Of a stretch of 27,976 nt of DNA, positions 15,363 to 23,500 are shown in pieces; the stretch's first letter is position 1, and each line of letters begins with the position of its first letter. A model generated the notes under the pieces. That model did no database searches, had not been told where the DNA came from, and saw only the letters and a program-made list of their open reading frames with translations. The stretch covers positions 1-27,976 of the forward strand of contig CALKWH010000025.1 of NCBI GenBank assembly GCA_938004375.1, written 5' to 3'. Origin of the DNA: an uncultured Pseudomonadota bacterium. GTDB lineage: Bacteria; Myxococcota_A; Polyangia; HGW-17. The translations under genes were made by a program, and so were the position numbers.

Positions 15363-15410
15363 CCGCACTCCAAGGCGCGCGACCGTCTTCGGTCGCCGGC
15401 CGCACTCCAA
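15363..15410 (+). repeat. Hairpin flanked by 11-bp direct repeats
   Basis: A perfect 7-bp stem (15379-15385 with 15390-15396, loop TCTT) lies between two exact copies of CCGCACTCCAA (15363-15373 and 15400-15410). It starts 23 bp after the stop of the small Cys-rich lipoprotein gene. No run of T follows the stem on the plus strand, so it is not a textbook terminator. The whole gene-free stretch 15341-15747 contains this, three further inverted repeats listed separately, and no credible reading frame. Confidence 0.6.
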
Positions 15411-15546
15411 AGAGAGAACAAATACGCTGCGGGTTCTCACAGCGGCATAACAGGGGGGTGTCGGGGGGATTTCCGGCCTCGGCCGTCCCGTGCAGCGCGT
15501 GGAAGAGGCACTCGTGGCCGGGCCGGCGTCCCCCTGACCTGGAGGG

Positions 15547-15565
15547 GCGGAGGCTGCGCCTCCGC
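15547..15565. repeat. Inverted repeat, 8-bp stem
   Basis: GCGGAGGC at 15547-15554 pairs with GCCTCCGC at 15558-15565, leaving a 3-base loop. It is of the extragenic-palindrome type. On the plus strand it is followed by an A-rich stretch (15576-15588). Confidence 0.65.
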
Positions 15566-15652
15566 AACGCCAAGATAGAAAAAAACAAATAGCTACACCC
15601 GCCGCTCGGCAAGAAAAAAATATGAAAATGAATGATAGACCGTCGGAGAATG

Positions 15653-15682
15653 ACCGGTCGTGGCGTTTTGGCCACGACCGGT
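15653..15682. repeat. Perfect 12-bp inverted repeat
   Basis: ACCGGTCGTGGC at 15653-15664 is exactly complementary to 15671-15682, with a 6-base loop (GTTTTG). This is the strongest hairpin in the window. On the minus strand it lies 66 bp beyond the stop of the twelve-module Cys-rich gene, with a T-rich stretch (complement of 15612-15618) further on. It could stop transcription from both convergent lipoprotein genes. Confidence 0.75.
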
Positions 15683-15707
15683 GAGCATGAAGCAGGAAGG
15701 AGAAGAA

Positions 15708-15725
15708 GCGGGAGCAAGCTCCCGC
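15708..15725 (-). terminator. Probable rho-independent terminator of the Cys-rich gene
   Basis: GCGGGAGC (15708-15715) and GCTCCCGC (15718-15725) form a stable stem 23 bp past the stop codon at 15748-15750. On the minus strand the stem is followed by a pyrimidine-rich tract (TTCTTCTCCTTCC) rather than pure T. Confidence 0.55.
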
Positions 15726-15747
15726 AGTCCATGTTGGGGGAAGGCGA

Positions 15748-17118
15748 TCACTCCAGGTCGCCTACGCACACGCCGGACTCGTAGCAGATGCCCGAGCAGC
15801 AGTCGGTGCTCAGTTCGCAGGCGGCGCCCAGGGGGATGCAGTTGTTGACGTTGGGCGTGCAGAGGCCGTCGACGCAGAGGGCGGCGTCGCAGCAGTCGCC
15901 GTTGGTGGTGCAGGGGCCGGCGAGCGGGCTGCAGCCCGCGGCGCAGACCAGGTCGCCCTGTGCGTCGGGCAGGCAGACGCCCGAGCAGCACTCGTCGCCG
16001 AAGGTGCAAGTCGCGCCCTCGGCGAAGCAGCCTTCCGGAGAGTCCGGGGAGAAGCAGCGGGTCACGCCCAGGAGGGTCTCCAGGCAGAGTTGAGTGCCGC
16101 CGTCGGGGCCGGACGGGCAGCAGTTGGTGGACTGGCCCATGCCGCATACCTCACCCTCTGGCATGCAGCCCAGGGCCTTTTCGCAGCGCAGGACGCCGGT
16201 GGAAAGGTATTCCTCGCAGAGGCCGGAGCAGCAGTCGCCGGCCACCTGGCAGATCTCGCCCCAGGGGCGGCAGCCGGAGTTGAACTGACACACCGGGACG
16301 CCGGTGCCCGGATCGGCACACACGCCCGAGCAGCACTCATGGAAGCCGGTGCAGGGCTCGCCCACGGTCTGGCACTCGGCCATCACCGGGCACAGGCCAT
16401 CGGTCCCGCAGACGCCCGAGCAGCAGTCCGAGCCCTTGGTGCACAGTTCGCCGCCGGAGCGGCACGAGTTCACCTGGAGACAGCGCATCTCCTCTCCGAT
16501 CAGGTCGCACAGGCCGCCGCAGCACGAGGGGGAGTCGCCGCAGAGCTCGCCGGTGACCAGGCACGAGGAGCCGCTGGGCAGGCAGGCGGTGCCGTCGCAG
16601 GAGGCCGAGCAGCAGTCCTCGTCCGCGTCGCAGGCGCCGGTCTCGACGACGCAGAGCCCCTCGTCCGAGCACAGGCCGTCCACACAGGAGAGCGAGCAGC
16701 AGTCCACCGCCAGTTGGCAGGCGTCCCCGACGCCCGCGCAGCCGCCGACGACACACTGCAGGACGCCGGACGGGGTCGCCTCGCAGCGCCCGGAGCAGCA
16801 CTCGGACGAGGTCAGGCAGGTCTCGCCCAGCTCGAAGCACAGGCCGGTGGGCCCCAGGCACATCTCCTGCTCGCAGCGCCCGGAGCAGCAGTCCTCGGGC
16901 AGGGCGCAGGTCTCGCCCACGGCCAGGCACTGGGTGTTGTTGATGTTGTTGATGTTGTTGACGTTGTTGACGTTGTTGACGTTGTTGACGTTGTTCGTCT
17001 GGTTGTTCTCGATGGGCGCGACCTCACCGTCGTCGCAGGCGGCGAGGGCCAGGGCCAGGGCAAGAGCCAATTGCAATAAGTTAAACGGGCGGGACGACGA
17101 CGGGCGAATGATTCTCAT
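15748..17118 (-). CDS. Lipoprotein of twelve tandem six-cysteine knottin-like modules
   Basis: 456 residues. ATG at 17118 with AGGAGGT 5 nt upstream; the in-frame ATG at 17214 lacks a ribosome site and a signal peptide. Signal peptide with (Leu-Ala)n core and lipobox LAAC (Cys28), then Asp-Asp. Residues about 38-61 are an Asn-Asn-Val/Ile linker. Residues 64-456 are twelve consecutive modules of 28-46 residues, each with exactly six cysteines: C-x5/6-C-x5/6-CC-x3(-7)-C-x4/9-C, usually with Gly-Glu before the second Cys and DCCSG-x-C at the centre. That is 72 cysteines, probably 36 disulfides if oxidised. The C-C-CC-C-C order and spacing are those of inhibitor-cystine-knot peptides (conotoxin framework VI/VII, many spider toxins); similar DCCSG-x-C repeats occur in secreted myxobacterial-type proteins. 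Module 9 departs most, with a longer CC-to-C gap. Likely surface-displayed; function unknown. Confidence 0.88.
   Translation of the reverse strand: MRIIRPSSSRPFNLLQLALALALALAACDDGEVAPIENNQTNNVNNVNNVNNVNNINNINNTQCLAVGETCALPEDCCSGRCEQEMCLGPTGLCFELGETCLTSSECCSGRCEATPSGVLQCVVGGCAGVGDACQLAVDCCSLSCVDGLCSDEGLCVVETGACDADEDCCSASCDGTACLPSGSSCLVTGELCGDSPSCCGGLCDLIGEEMRCLQVNSCRSGGELCTKGSDCCSGVCGTDGLCPVMAECQTVGEPCTGFHECCSGVCADPGTGVPVCQFNSGCRPWGEICQVAGDCCSGLCEEYLSTGVLRCEKALGCMPEGEVCGMGQSTNCCPSGPDGGTQLCLETLLGVTRCFSPDSPEGCFAEGATCTFGDECCSGVCLPDAQGDLVCAAGCSPLAGPCTTNGDCCDAALCVDGLCTPNVNNCIPLGAACELSTDCCSGICYESGVCVGDLE
16936..16998 (-). repeat. 9-bp minisatellite encoding Asn-Asn-Val/Ile
   Basis: Six perfect or one-base-variant copies of GTTGTTGA[C/T] run from 16936 to 16989, with a partial seventh to 16995. 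On the coding (minus) strand they encode the Asn-Asn-Val and Asn-Asn-Ile linker that separates the lipid anchor from the Cys-rich modules. Copy-number change would alter linker length without frameshift. Confidence 0.9.
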
Positions 17119-17153
17119 GGTGACCTCCTGGAGGCGTCGCAGGCGCGAGGTTC

Positions 17154-17163
17154 GGGGGGGGGG
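17154..17163 (-). repeat. Homopolymer tract of ten G (C on coding strand)
   Basis: Ten consecutive G on the plus strand, 36-45 bases ahead of the start codon of the Cys-rich lipoprotein gene, hence in its leader or promoter. Such tracts slip during replication and during sequencing, so the length may be variable or misread. Confidence 0.85.
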
Positions 17164-17220
17164 CGCCTGGCGCTCCCGGGACCACAGTGCCCCCGGACGT
17201 GCAAACCGGTCCAAAAAAAT

Positions 17221-18303
17221 TCAGAACAAATGAATCCGGAGGCCGGCGAGGACCTCGGCGAAGGGGTTGCCCGCGTGGGCGACCGCCTCCCCGGCGAACC
17301 GCACGGTGATCTCGGGGATCGCCACGCCCGCGTTCACCGTGAAGAGCGCGGCGAACCGATGACCGAAGTGCCAGGACAGCTCGAACCGGACCCCGGCAGC
17401 GGCCACCCAGGTGGCGTCCTCACGCAGGGTGAAGCCGTCGCCCGAGATCCCTTCGGCGCTGGGGCGCAAAAGGCCCGCGCCCACGCCGAAGGCCGGACGC
17501 ACCGTGGCGCGGGGCTCGGGCTGCCAGGTCGCCCAGACGAGACCCGAGAGCACGTCGAAGGTGGAGGCGAGGCCTTCCTCGCGCAGGTGTCCGGAGATCG
17601 CCGAGAGGCCCAGGTCCGCGGTCAGGGCGATGGCGGCCGGTAGCCGCAGTCGCAGGCCCAGGTGGAGCATGCCCAGGGCGGGGACGCCGCCGGAGGAGAT
17701 CCACGCGCCGGCCTGCGGCTCGAGCTCGAGCAACGGCGGGGGCGGCGGGGGCTCCTTGGGGACCAGCCGGCGGACCGCGGGGGGCAACGCGCGCGGCTTA
17801 GGGGGTGGCGGAGTCCTGCGGCCGGTCTCCGGCGCGGGGAGGCGCAGCTCCAGCAGGCTGGCCCGCAGCATCTCGACGATGCGCAGGGCGATGATCTCGG
17901 CTTCGCGGTCCCCCACCTCGGGCGAGATCTCGAGTTGACGGAAAAGCATTTTGCCGGTGACCCGATCATTCACCCAGAGCTCCACCACGCCCTGGCCGGC
18001 CGGCGGCCGCACGATACGCACGGCGCAGGCCGCGGCGTGGGCCTCGGTAAGGTCCTGCAGCTCCACGCGGCGGCTCCGCTCATCCTGCGCCTTGCCCGGG
18101 ACGATGAGAACCGCGAACCCGAGGGCGCGGAACTCGCGGGCCAGCAGGCGCTCGGCGCCCGGCCAGGCCTCGGCGGCGCAGCACGGCTCCATGCCCACGA
18201 TCACGGTGGTCTCACGGACCTCGGTCCCCCGGGCGACGCCGGGGCGCGCGGTGAACACGAAAATCAGAAAAATCAAGGGAAATGCGACGAGTCGGACGGT
18301 CAT
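17221..18303 (-). CDS. Exported protein with C-terminal outer-membrane-like barrel
   Basis: 360 residues. ATG at 18303 overlaps the FecR-TPR stop (ATGA), and a signal peptide begins there (MTVRLVAFPLIFLIFVF); the reading frame is open far upstream, but that part lies inside the FecR gene. Residues about 28-150 look like an alpha/beta periplasmic domain containing a Cys-Cys pair (41-42). A Pro-rich linker with a run of six Pro follows, then about 185-360 alternating strands (MLHLGLRLRLP, ATVRPAFGVGAGL, FELSWHFGHRFAALFTVNAGV) ending in Leu-Phe, the usual C-terminal signature of outer-membrane barrels. Last gene of the sigma/FecR operon, so it is probably the effector or sensor in the envelope controlled by that unit. 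Family not recognised. Confidence 0.75.
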   Translation of the reverse strand: MTVRLVAFPLIFLIFVFTARPGVARGTEVRETTVIVGMEPCCAAEAWPGAERLLAREFRALGFAVLIVPGKAQDERSRRVELQDLTEAHAAACAVRIVRPPAGQGVVELWVNDRVTGKMLFRQLEISPEVGDREAEIIALRIVEMLRASLLELRLPAPETGRRTPPPPKPRALPPAVRRLVPKEPPPPPPLLELEPQAGAWISSGGVPALGMLHLGLRLRLPAAIALTADLGLSAISGHLREEGLASTFDVLSGLVWATWQPEPRATVRPAFGVGAGLLRPSAEGISGDGFTLREDATWVAAAGVRFELSWHFGHRFAALFTVNAGVAIPEITVRFAGEAVAHAGNPFAEVLAGLRIHLF

Positions 18304-19673
18304 GGTTTTTGCGGAACACCCAGGATTTGATTGGCCAGGGGGCGGAAAGGACTGGCGGGGTGGCGCTCGATCAGGAGCGCGGCGGTCCGCTTCGCCTCGG
18401 CGGTCATGCCCGCGCGTTGGGCGGCGTCCATCTTGCGGCCCAGCGCCTCCTCGACCAGGGAGCCGGCCGGCACCTCGGCGAGGTAGGTGGAGAACCAGGA
18501 GACAGCCGCCCGATGGTCCTTCAACTGCTCCGAGTAGACGCGCCCCATCAGGAAGGCGGCGGTGGAGGCCGGGCCGGTGCCCGGGAAGCGCGTGCGCAGG
18601 GAGACCAGCAGCACCAGGGCGGTCTGGCCCCGGCCGGCGTAGCGCGCGGCGTTGGCCATGGCCTGCAGGTCCGCCAGGGACGCCTGGTCGGCGAACGCGG
18701 AGACCCCCTGTTTCTCGATCCAGGCCACCGCCTGGGCGTACTCCTCGCGGGCCAGGTGGGTCCGCCAGGGTGGCGTCGTCACGGGCTCCACGGGAGGGGG
18801 CAGCGCCATGACGGGCACCGGTCTGTCCGGAGGCTCCATGGCGGCGTCGGGCGCCGGTCCCGGTTTCGCCGGATCCCGCACCGGGAGCTCCTGGGTCGCG
18901 GGTCCGACGGAGGCGTCCGGGGAGGGCGAGGGAGCGACGAGGCCGGCTGGTGGTGGTGGCGCCTCCGTGGCAGTCCCGGCGGGTGGGGTCGCGGGAGGAT
19001 CGGTCCCCGGTGCGGCGGGGGGCGTCCCCGTCTTCTCGAGCAGGCGGCCGCGATCGATGGTCAGGTGCTCGCCGGCCTCCACCAGCCAGCCCGCCTGCGG
19101 GGCCGCCTGGCCCAGCACGCGCACCCGGCCCCGCCGGACGCGGACCTCGAGGCGCTCGTCCTTCCACCGGACCACGTACTCGGTGCCGGCGGCCTCGACG
19201 GTGTAGGGGCCTGCCTGCACACTCCAGCGCACGGGCGTGCGGACAGTGGAGGTCAGTTCTCCGTGGATCAGCACGACGCGGACCTCGGCCGGCGTCGAGA
19301 CGGCCAGCTGGCCGACGGAGTCGGGGGAGAGCCGGGCCGCGTTGCCGCCGTCGAGCTCCATCACGAGGGGGGTGGCGCGGGCGGTGAGCACCAGCCCCTC
19401 CTCCGGGGCGGCGCGCAGGGGCTCGGCGGCGGGCCACAGGAGCCAGGCCAGACCGACGATCAGCACGCTGAGGGCGGCCCCCGCGAGGGCGGGGAGGGCG
19501 ACCCAGACGGGTCGGGCGGGCCGGCCGGGCCAGGCGGGCGACGTCCGTCGGGCGTCGGTCTCGAGCAGCGCCGCCACGGCCTCGCGCTGGGCGGCGAGGC
19601 GGTCCTCCCCGGGGCCCTCGCCCATCTGATCGGCCGCCTTCTTTCCGAGCCGGTGGAGATCCTGCAGGTTCAT
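18300..19673 (-). CDS. FecR-domain protein with C-terminal TPR-like repeats (probable anti-sigma)
   Basis: 457 residues. ATG at 19673 overlaps the sigma-factor stop by four bases (ATGA). Residues 1-55 are a short cytoplasmic segment; one membrane helix lies at about 57-80; a FecR-type beta domain spans about 95-215 (LVLTARATPL, VRWSVQAGPYTVEAAGTEYVVRW, VEAGEHLTIDRGRL); a long Pro/Ala-rich linker runs to about 315; the remainder is helical with tetratricopeptide-like pairs (AREEYAQAVAWIEKQG, ALVLLVSLRTRFPG, AAVSWFSTYLAEVP). FecR proteins receive a signal in the periplasm and control an ECF sigma factor. Position directly after the sigma gene supports that role. The FecR-TPR fusion is not the classical TonB-linked FecR, and no TonB receptor is nearby. 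Confidence 0.8.
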   Translation of the reverse strand: MNLQDLHRLGKKAADQMGEGPGEDRLAAQREAVAALLETDARRTSPAWPGRPARPVWVALPALAGAALSVLIVGLAWLLWPAAEPLRAAPEEGLVLTARATPLVMELDGGNAARLSPDSVGQLAVSTPAEVRVVLIHGELTSTVRTPVRWSVQAGPYTVEAAGTEYVVRWKDERLEVRVRRGRVRVLGQAAPQAGWLVEAGEHLTIDRGRLLEKTGTPPAAPGTDPPATPPAGTATEAPPPPAGLVAPSPSPDASVGPATQELPVRDPAKPGPAPDAAMEPPDRPVPVMALPPPVEPVTTPPWRTHLAREEYAQAVAWIEKQGVSAFADQASLADLQAMANAARYAGRGQTALVLLVSLRTRFPGTGPASTAAFLMGRVYSEQLKDHRAAVSWFSTYLAEVPAGSLVEEALGRKMDAAQRAGMTAEAKRTAALLIERHPASPFRPLANQILGVPQKP

Positions 19674-20308
19674 GGCCGCTCCTCCTCCCTCGGGGATTCG
19701 TCGAGGTCGGGATGATCCTTCGCCAGCCGGGCGGCCTTCTGACAGGCCCGGGCCAGCCGGCGTTTGCACGTGGACAGGGAGATGCCGCAGGCGGCCGCGG
19801 CCTCGGGCTGCGTCATGCCCTCGACCATGCACAGCACGAAGACCAGGCGCTCCTCGGGGTGGAACTGCCCGAGCAGGCGGTACAACTCGAAGGCGGTGGC
19901 CTGCTTCTCCGGGTCCAGCTCCGAGCCGAGGGACTCCTCGGCCAGGCCCAGCACCACGAAGAAGCGCCGGAACCGGCGGCTGCGCAGCTCCCGGCGGACC
20001 GTGTTCACGGCGACGCCGACGAGCCAGGACTCCAGCCGCTGCGGGTCCCGCACCTGGTGGACGCAGGCGAAGGCGTTGGCGAACACCTGCTGGACCACGT
20101 CGTCGTGCTCGGCGCAGGCGCCGAGCATGCGCCACACCAGCCGGTTCACGTGCCGGGCGAAGCGGTCGAAGAACGCCCTCCCGGCGGCGGGATCCCGCTC
20201 CCGCAGGCCGGCGGTGAGCGCTTCGAGGCTCCACTCGTGCGGGAACGGGATGAGGCGTGGGTTGGAAGACGTGGGCTTCACCGGCAGGCTCCGAATGGGG
20301 AGAGTCAT
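19670..20308 (-). CDS. ECF-type RNA polymerase sigma factor
   Basis: 212 residues. Sigma region 2 at about 46-112 (FFDRFARHVNRLVWRMLG, DDVVQQVFANAF, WLVGVAVNTVRRELR) and region 4 at about 138-192 (FHPEERLVFVLCMVEGMTQPEAAAACGISLSTCKRRLARA) are both clear; region 3 is absent, as in ECF sigma factors. It should direct RNA polymerase to its own promoter set, probably including this operon. First of three genes with ATGA overlaps. ATG at 20308 is the only ATG near the N-terminus and has no Shine-Dalgarno; an inverted repeat abuts it, so either the mRNA is nearly leaderless or a GTG at residue 10 is used. Confidence 0.9.
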   Translation of the reverse strand: MTLPIRSLPVKPTSSNPRLIPFPHEWSLEALTAGLRERDPAAGRAFFDRFARHVNRLVWRMLGACAEHDDVVQQVFANAFACVHQVRDPQRLESWLVGVAVNTVRRELRSRRFRRFFVVLGLAEESLGSELDPEKQATAFELYRLLGQFHPEERLVFVLCMVEGMTQPEAAAACGISLSTCKRRLARACQKAARLAKDHPDLDESPREEERP

Positions 20309-20326
20309 ATCACAACCAGGTGTGAT
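20309..20326. promoter_or_regulatory. Inverted repeat abutting the sigma gene start, candidate operator
   Basis: ATCACA at 20309-20314 and TGTGAT at 20321-20326 form a perfect 6-bp inverted repeat with a 6-bp spacer, ending one base before the sigma start codon. The half-sites resemble those of CRP/FNR-type sites but in the outward orientation, so CRP binding is not claimed. Confidence 0.4.
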
Positions 20327-20543
20327 GCGCGACCCGGAATTCCCGGCCGGTCCTCCGGCGCGCCGCTCCCGAAAACCCCAGTGCCCCGGGGTTGCCGGAT
20401 CGGGTCAGAAAAATCAGCCGATGACACAGAAAAACGTCCCGTGAAAAAGTTGGACCGTCCCCGGATCTTTGAGGCACTGCATGGCCGCTACGAACGTCCG
20501 TCGAAGGATGGACTCCATTTTTTGAATTCACCGGAGGTGCTCC

Positions 20544-23500
20544 ATGAGAACGCGCATTCATCTTCCATTTCTGTTGTTCCTGGGGTGGGTCCTGGCGTGG
20601 GCCGGCTGCTCCAACGGCGTCGAGGGGCCCAAGCCCTCGGCCGAGCTGGTGACCCCGCAGGTCGTCTGTCATCAGGCCGAGACCTGGGTGCTCATCGACG
20701 GGGCGGGCTTCTCACCGGCCCCCGTCGATGCCCTGACCGACGATCCGGCGATGGCGCTGCCCCAGGTGACGCTGTCGCTCATGAGCGACGTCGACGGCTC
20801 CGCCCTCACGCAGGTCGACACCCTGTTGAACCCCGACGCCGCCGATCCCGCCAATCTGCGGGTCAAGTGGATCAACGGGCGGCAGTTGTCCTTCCTCGTG
20901 GATCCCGCGCTGGCCCTGGCGCGGGGCGTCTACGATGTCTCGGTGAGGAACCCCACGGGGGGACGGACGCTGCTCCCCCAGGCCTTCACCGCGGTCCCGC
21001 CGCCGACCCTCGACTCGGCGCTCCCCACGCCGATCTGCACCGCCCAGTATGAGAACGAGATCGTGCTCACGGGCGCGTTCTTCCTGCAGATCGGCGAGGC
21101 CCTGCCCACGGTGAACGTGGGCGGCGTGGACTTCACGCCGGTGGCCATGGAGGACTGCGCCCCCATCGCCGGTCCCCGCGTCGACGTGCAGGCCTGCAAC
21201 ACGATGCGCATCCAGGTCGGCGTCGACCAGGTCGGCGTGGGCGCCCACGCCGTGACCGTGACCAACCCCGCGCCCGCCTCCTGCGTGTCCTCCGAGGCGG
21301 TCACCCTCCACATCGTGCCGCCGCCCGTCGTCGAGGAGATCACCCCCGAGCCCGTGTGCCTGGAGCAGGGCGAGCGAGCGCTGACGGTCACCGGCGAGGG
21401 TTACCTGGAGCTCGACGGCGTTGGCCCCACGGTCACCGTCGGCGGCGTGTCGGCCAGCGTCACGGGCCTCGACGGCTGTGCCGACATCGAGGGGCTCGCG
21501 GGCGCCAGGACCTGCACCTCGATCGCCATCGTGCTGGCCGACGACGCCCTCTCGGCCGGCGCCCACGCGGTGGTCGTGACCAACCCCGTGACCGCGCAGT
21601 GCGCCTCCGAGGAGCTCGTGGAGCTGGCCGTCGTGCCGGCGCCCGCCACCCTGGAGCTCGAGCCGCAGCCGGTGTGCACCGCGCAGGGGGAGAACGTCCT
21701 TTTGCTGACGGGCACGGGCTTCATCCAGATCGGCGCCGACGTGCCGACGGTCCTGATCGGGGGCGTCCCGGTGGACGTGGCGACGGTCCCGGAGTCCTGC
21801 TCCGCGGTGCCCGGCGCCGAGGACGCGCTCTCGTGCACCGAGCTGGAGCTCATCGTGGCCCAGGGGGACGTGGCGCCCGGCCTCCACGAGGTCGAGGTCA
21901 TCAACCCCGATCCGGCCGGCTGCACCAACCTGCCCGACGGCCAGACCGTGGAGGACGCGGTGATGCTCTCCGTGGTCCCGCCGCCCTCGATCACGCAGAT
22001 CCAGCCCAACCCCGTGTGCCTGGCCCAGACCGACATGGGGGTCACCATCACGGGGACCGGCTTCCTCTCGATCGAGGGTGAGGTCCCCGTGGTGACCATC
22101 GGCGGGCTCGAGTTGTCGGACGTGGCCATGCTCGACGGCACCTGCGAGGCCGTGCCCGGGGTGGAGAACGTCCTCTCGTGCACCGGCATGACCGGCACCC
22201 TGGTGCAGGGATCCCTGGACGTGAACGGCGGTCCGTACGCCGTGACCGTCACCAATCCGGAGCCGGCCGGCTGCGTGTCCACCGAGGCCGTCGAGCTCGT
22301 GGTCGCCCCGCCCCCGGACGTGACGGGCATCACGCCCGCCACCATCTGCTCGGGCGGCGGCCTCTTCACCGTCACCGGCACCAACCTGCAGGGGGTCTCG
22401 GCCTATCTGCTGGATCCCGACGGCGGGCGCGTGGACCCGTCCTCGATCAGCGTCAACCCCGAGGGCACCGAGGCGCAGATCGCCTTCGCCGCGGGCCTGC
22501 GGACCACCACCTACAACCTGCACGTGACCGGCGCCGGCGGGTGCTCGGACATGCTCGCCTCGGCGATCACGGTCAACCTGGGGCCGGTCGTGTACTACCT
22601 GGATCCCCCCGTGGTCTACAACGGCGTGGCGATCCGGGCGACGATCTACGGCTCCGGGATCACCGCGCTGCCGTCCGCGGTGACGGTCGCCCCCGCCGGC
22701 GGCGGCGCCGAGACCGCGCTGACCGATCTCGCCTGGGATCCCCTGCGTCCCACGAAGATCCTGGGGACGATCCCGTCCGGTCTCGACGCGGGCACCTACG
22801 ACGTGTTCGTGCGCGGCGTGGGCGGCTGCGACTCGTTCCTGCCCGAGGGCCTCACGGTCGTCTCCGAGGCCACGATCGCCCTGCTGGATCCGCCGCTGAA
22901 CCCGCCCTTCGGGCACGAGAACACGAACGTGGCGGTGAACGTCCTGGCGAAGGCCGACGCCGACCTGCTGGTCGACGAGGTCAACTTCCTGGCGACGCCG
23001 CGCGTCTACCTGTCCAACACCGCGCTCCAGACCGCCGAGCCCCTGCGGGCGGTGGTCTTCAACTCCTCGAGCCAGCTCTCGGCCATCGTGCCGCCCCTGC
23101 CCGCCGGCGTCTACGACCTGGTCGTGATCAACCCCGGCGAGCCGCCCACGGTCGGGTTCTCCGCGGGCGCCTACGAGGCCATGGCGGTCGCCCCGCCGAT
23201 CATCGTCGACGTCCTCCCGACCAAGGTCAACAAGGAGGACGACCAGCCCATCGTCATCTACGGCCAGCACTTTTACAACCCCGTCGTCACGGTGGAGTGC
23301 GAGGACGGATCGGCGCCGCCGGCCACGGTGGATGTCGCCGGCTCCACCCTCACCGAGCTCGAGGTCTCCGTCGACGCGGCCCTGGTCACCAACGGCGCGG
23401 TGTGCGTGGTCCGCGTCACCAACAGCGTGGACGGCACCTGGGACGAGTACTTCTCCCTCTCGGTCACCACGCCGGCGGGCAACATCAGCCCCTTCCGCCC

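Noticed and set aside
15379..15396. Rho-independent terminator after the small Cys-rich lipoprotein gene
   Set aside because: The stem is short and no T-run follows it on the plus strand.
12199..15450. Open frame of 1083 codons on the plus strand
   Set aside because: It runs through three real genes in other frames (501-residue protein, pilT, Cys-rich lipoprotein) and has an Arg/Ala/Gly-rich meaningless translation.
15748..17118. Calling the twelve-module protein a toxin
   Set aside because: Cystine-knot spacing alone does not indicate toxicity; the modules are tethered in one lipoprotein with no processing sites evident between them.
18304..19437. N-terminal extension of the exported barrel protein
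   Set aside because: The frame is open upstream, but it lies entirely within the FecR-TPR gene; the signal peptide and ATGA overlap place the start at 18303.
20309..20326. CRP/FNR binding site
   Set aside because: Half-sites are in the opposite orientation (TCACA-N6-TGTGA instead of TGTGA-N6-TCACA), so I list it only as an unassigned operator candidate.
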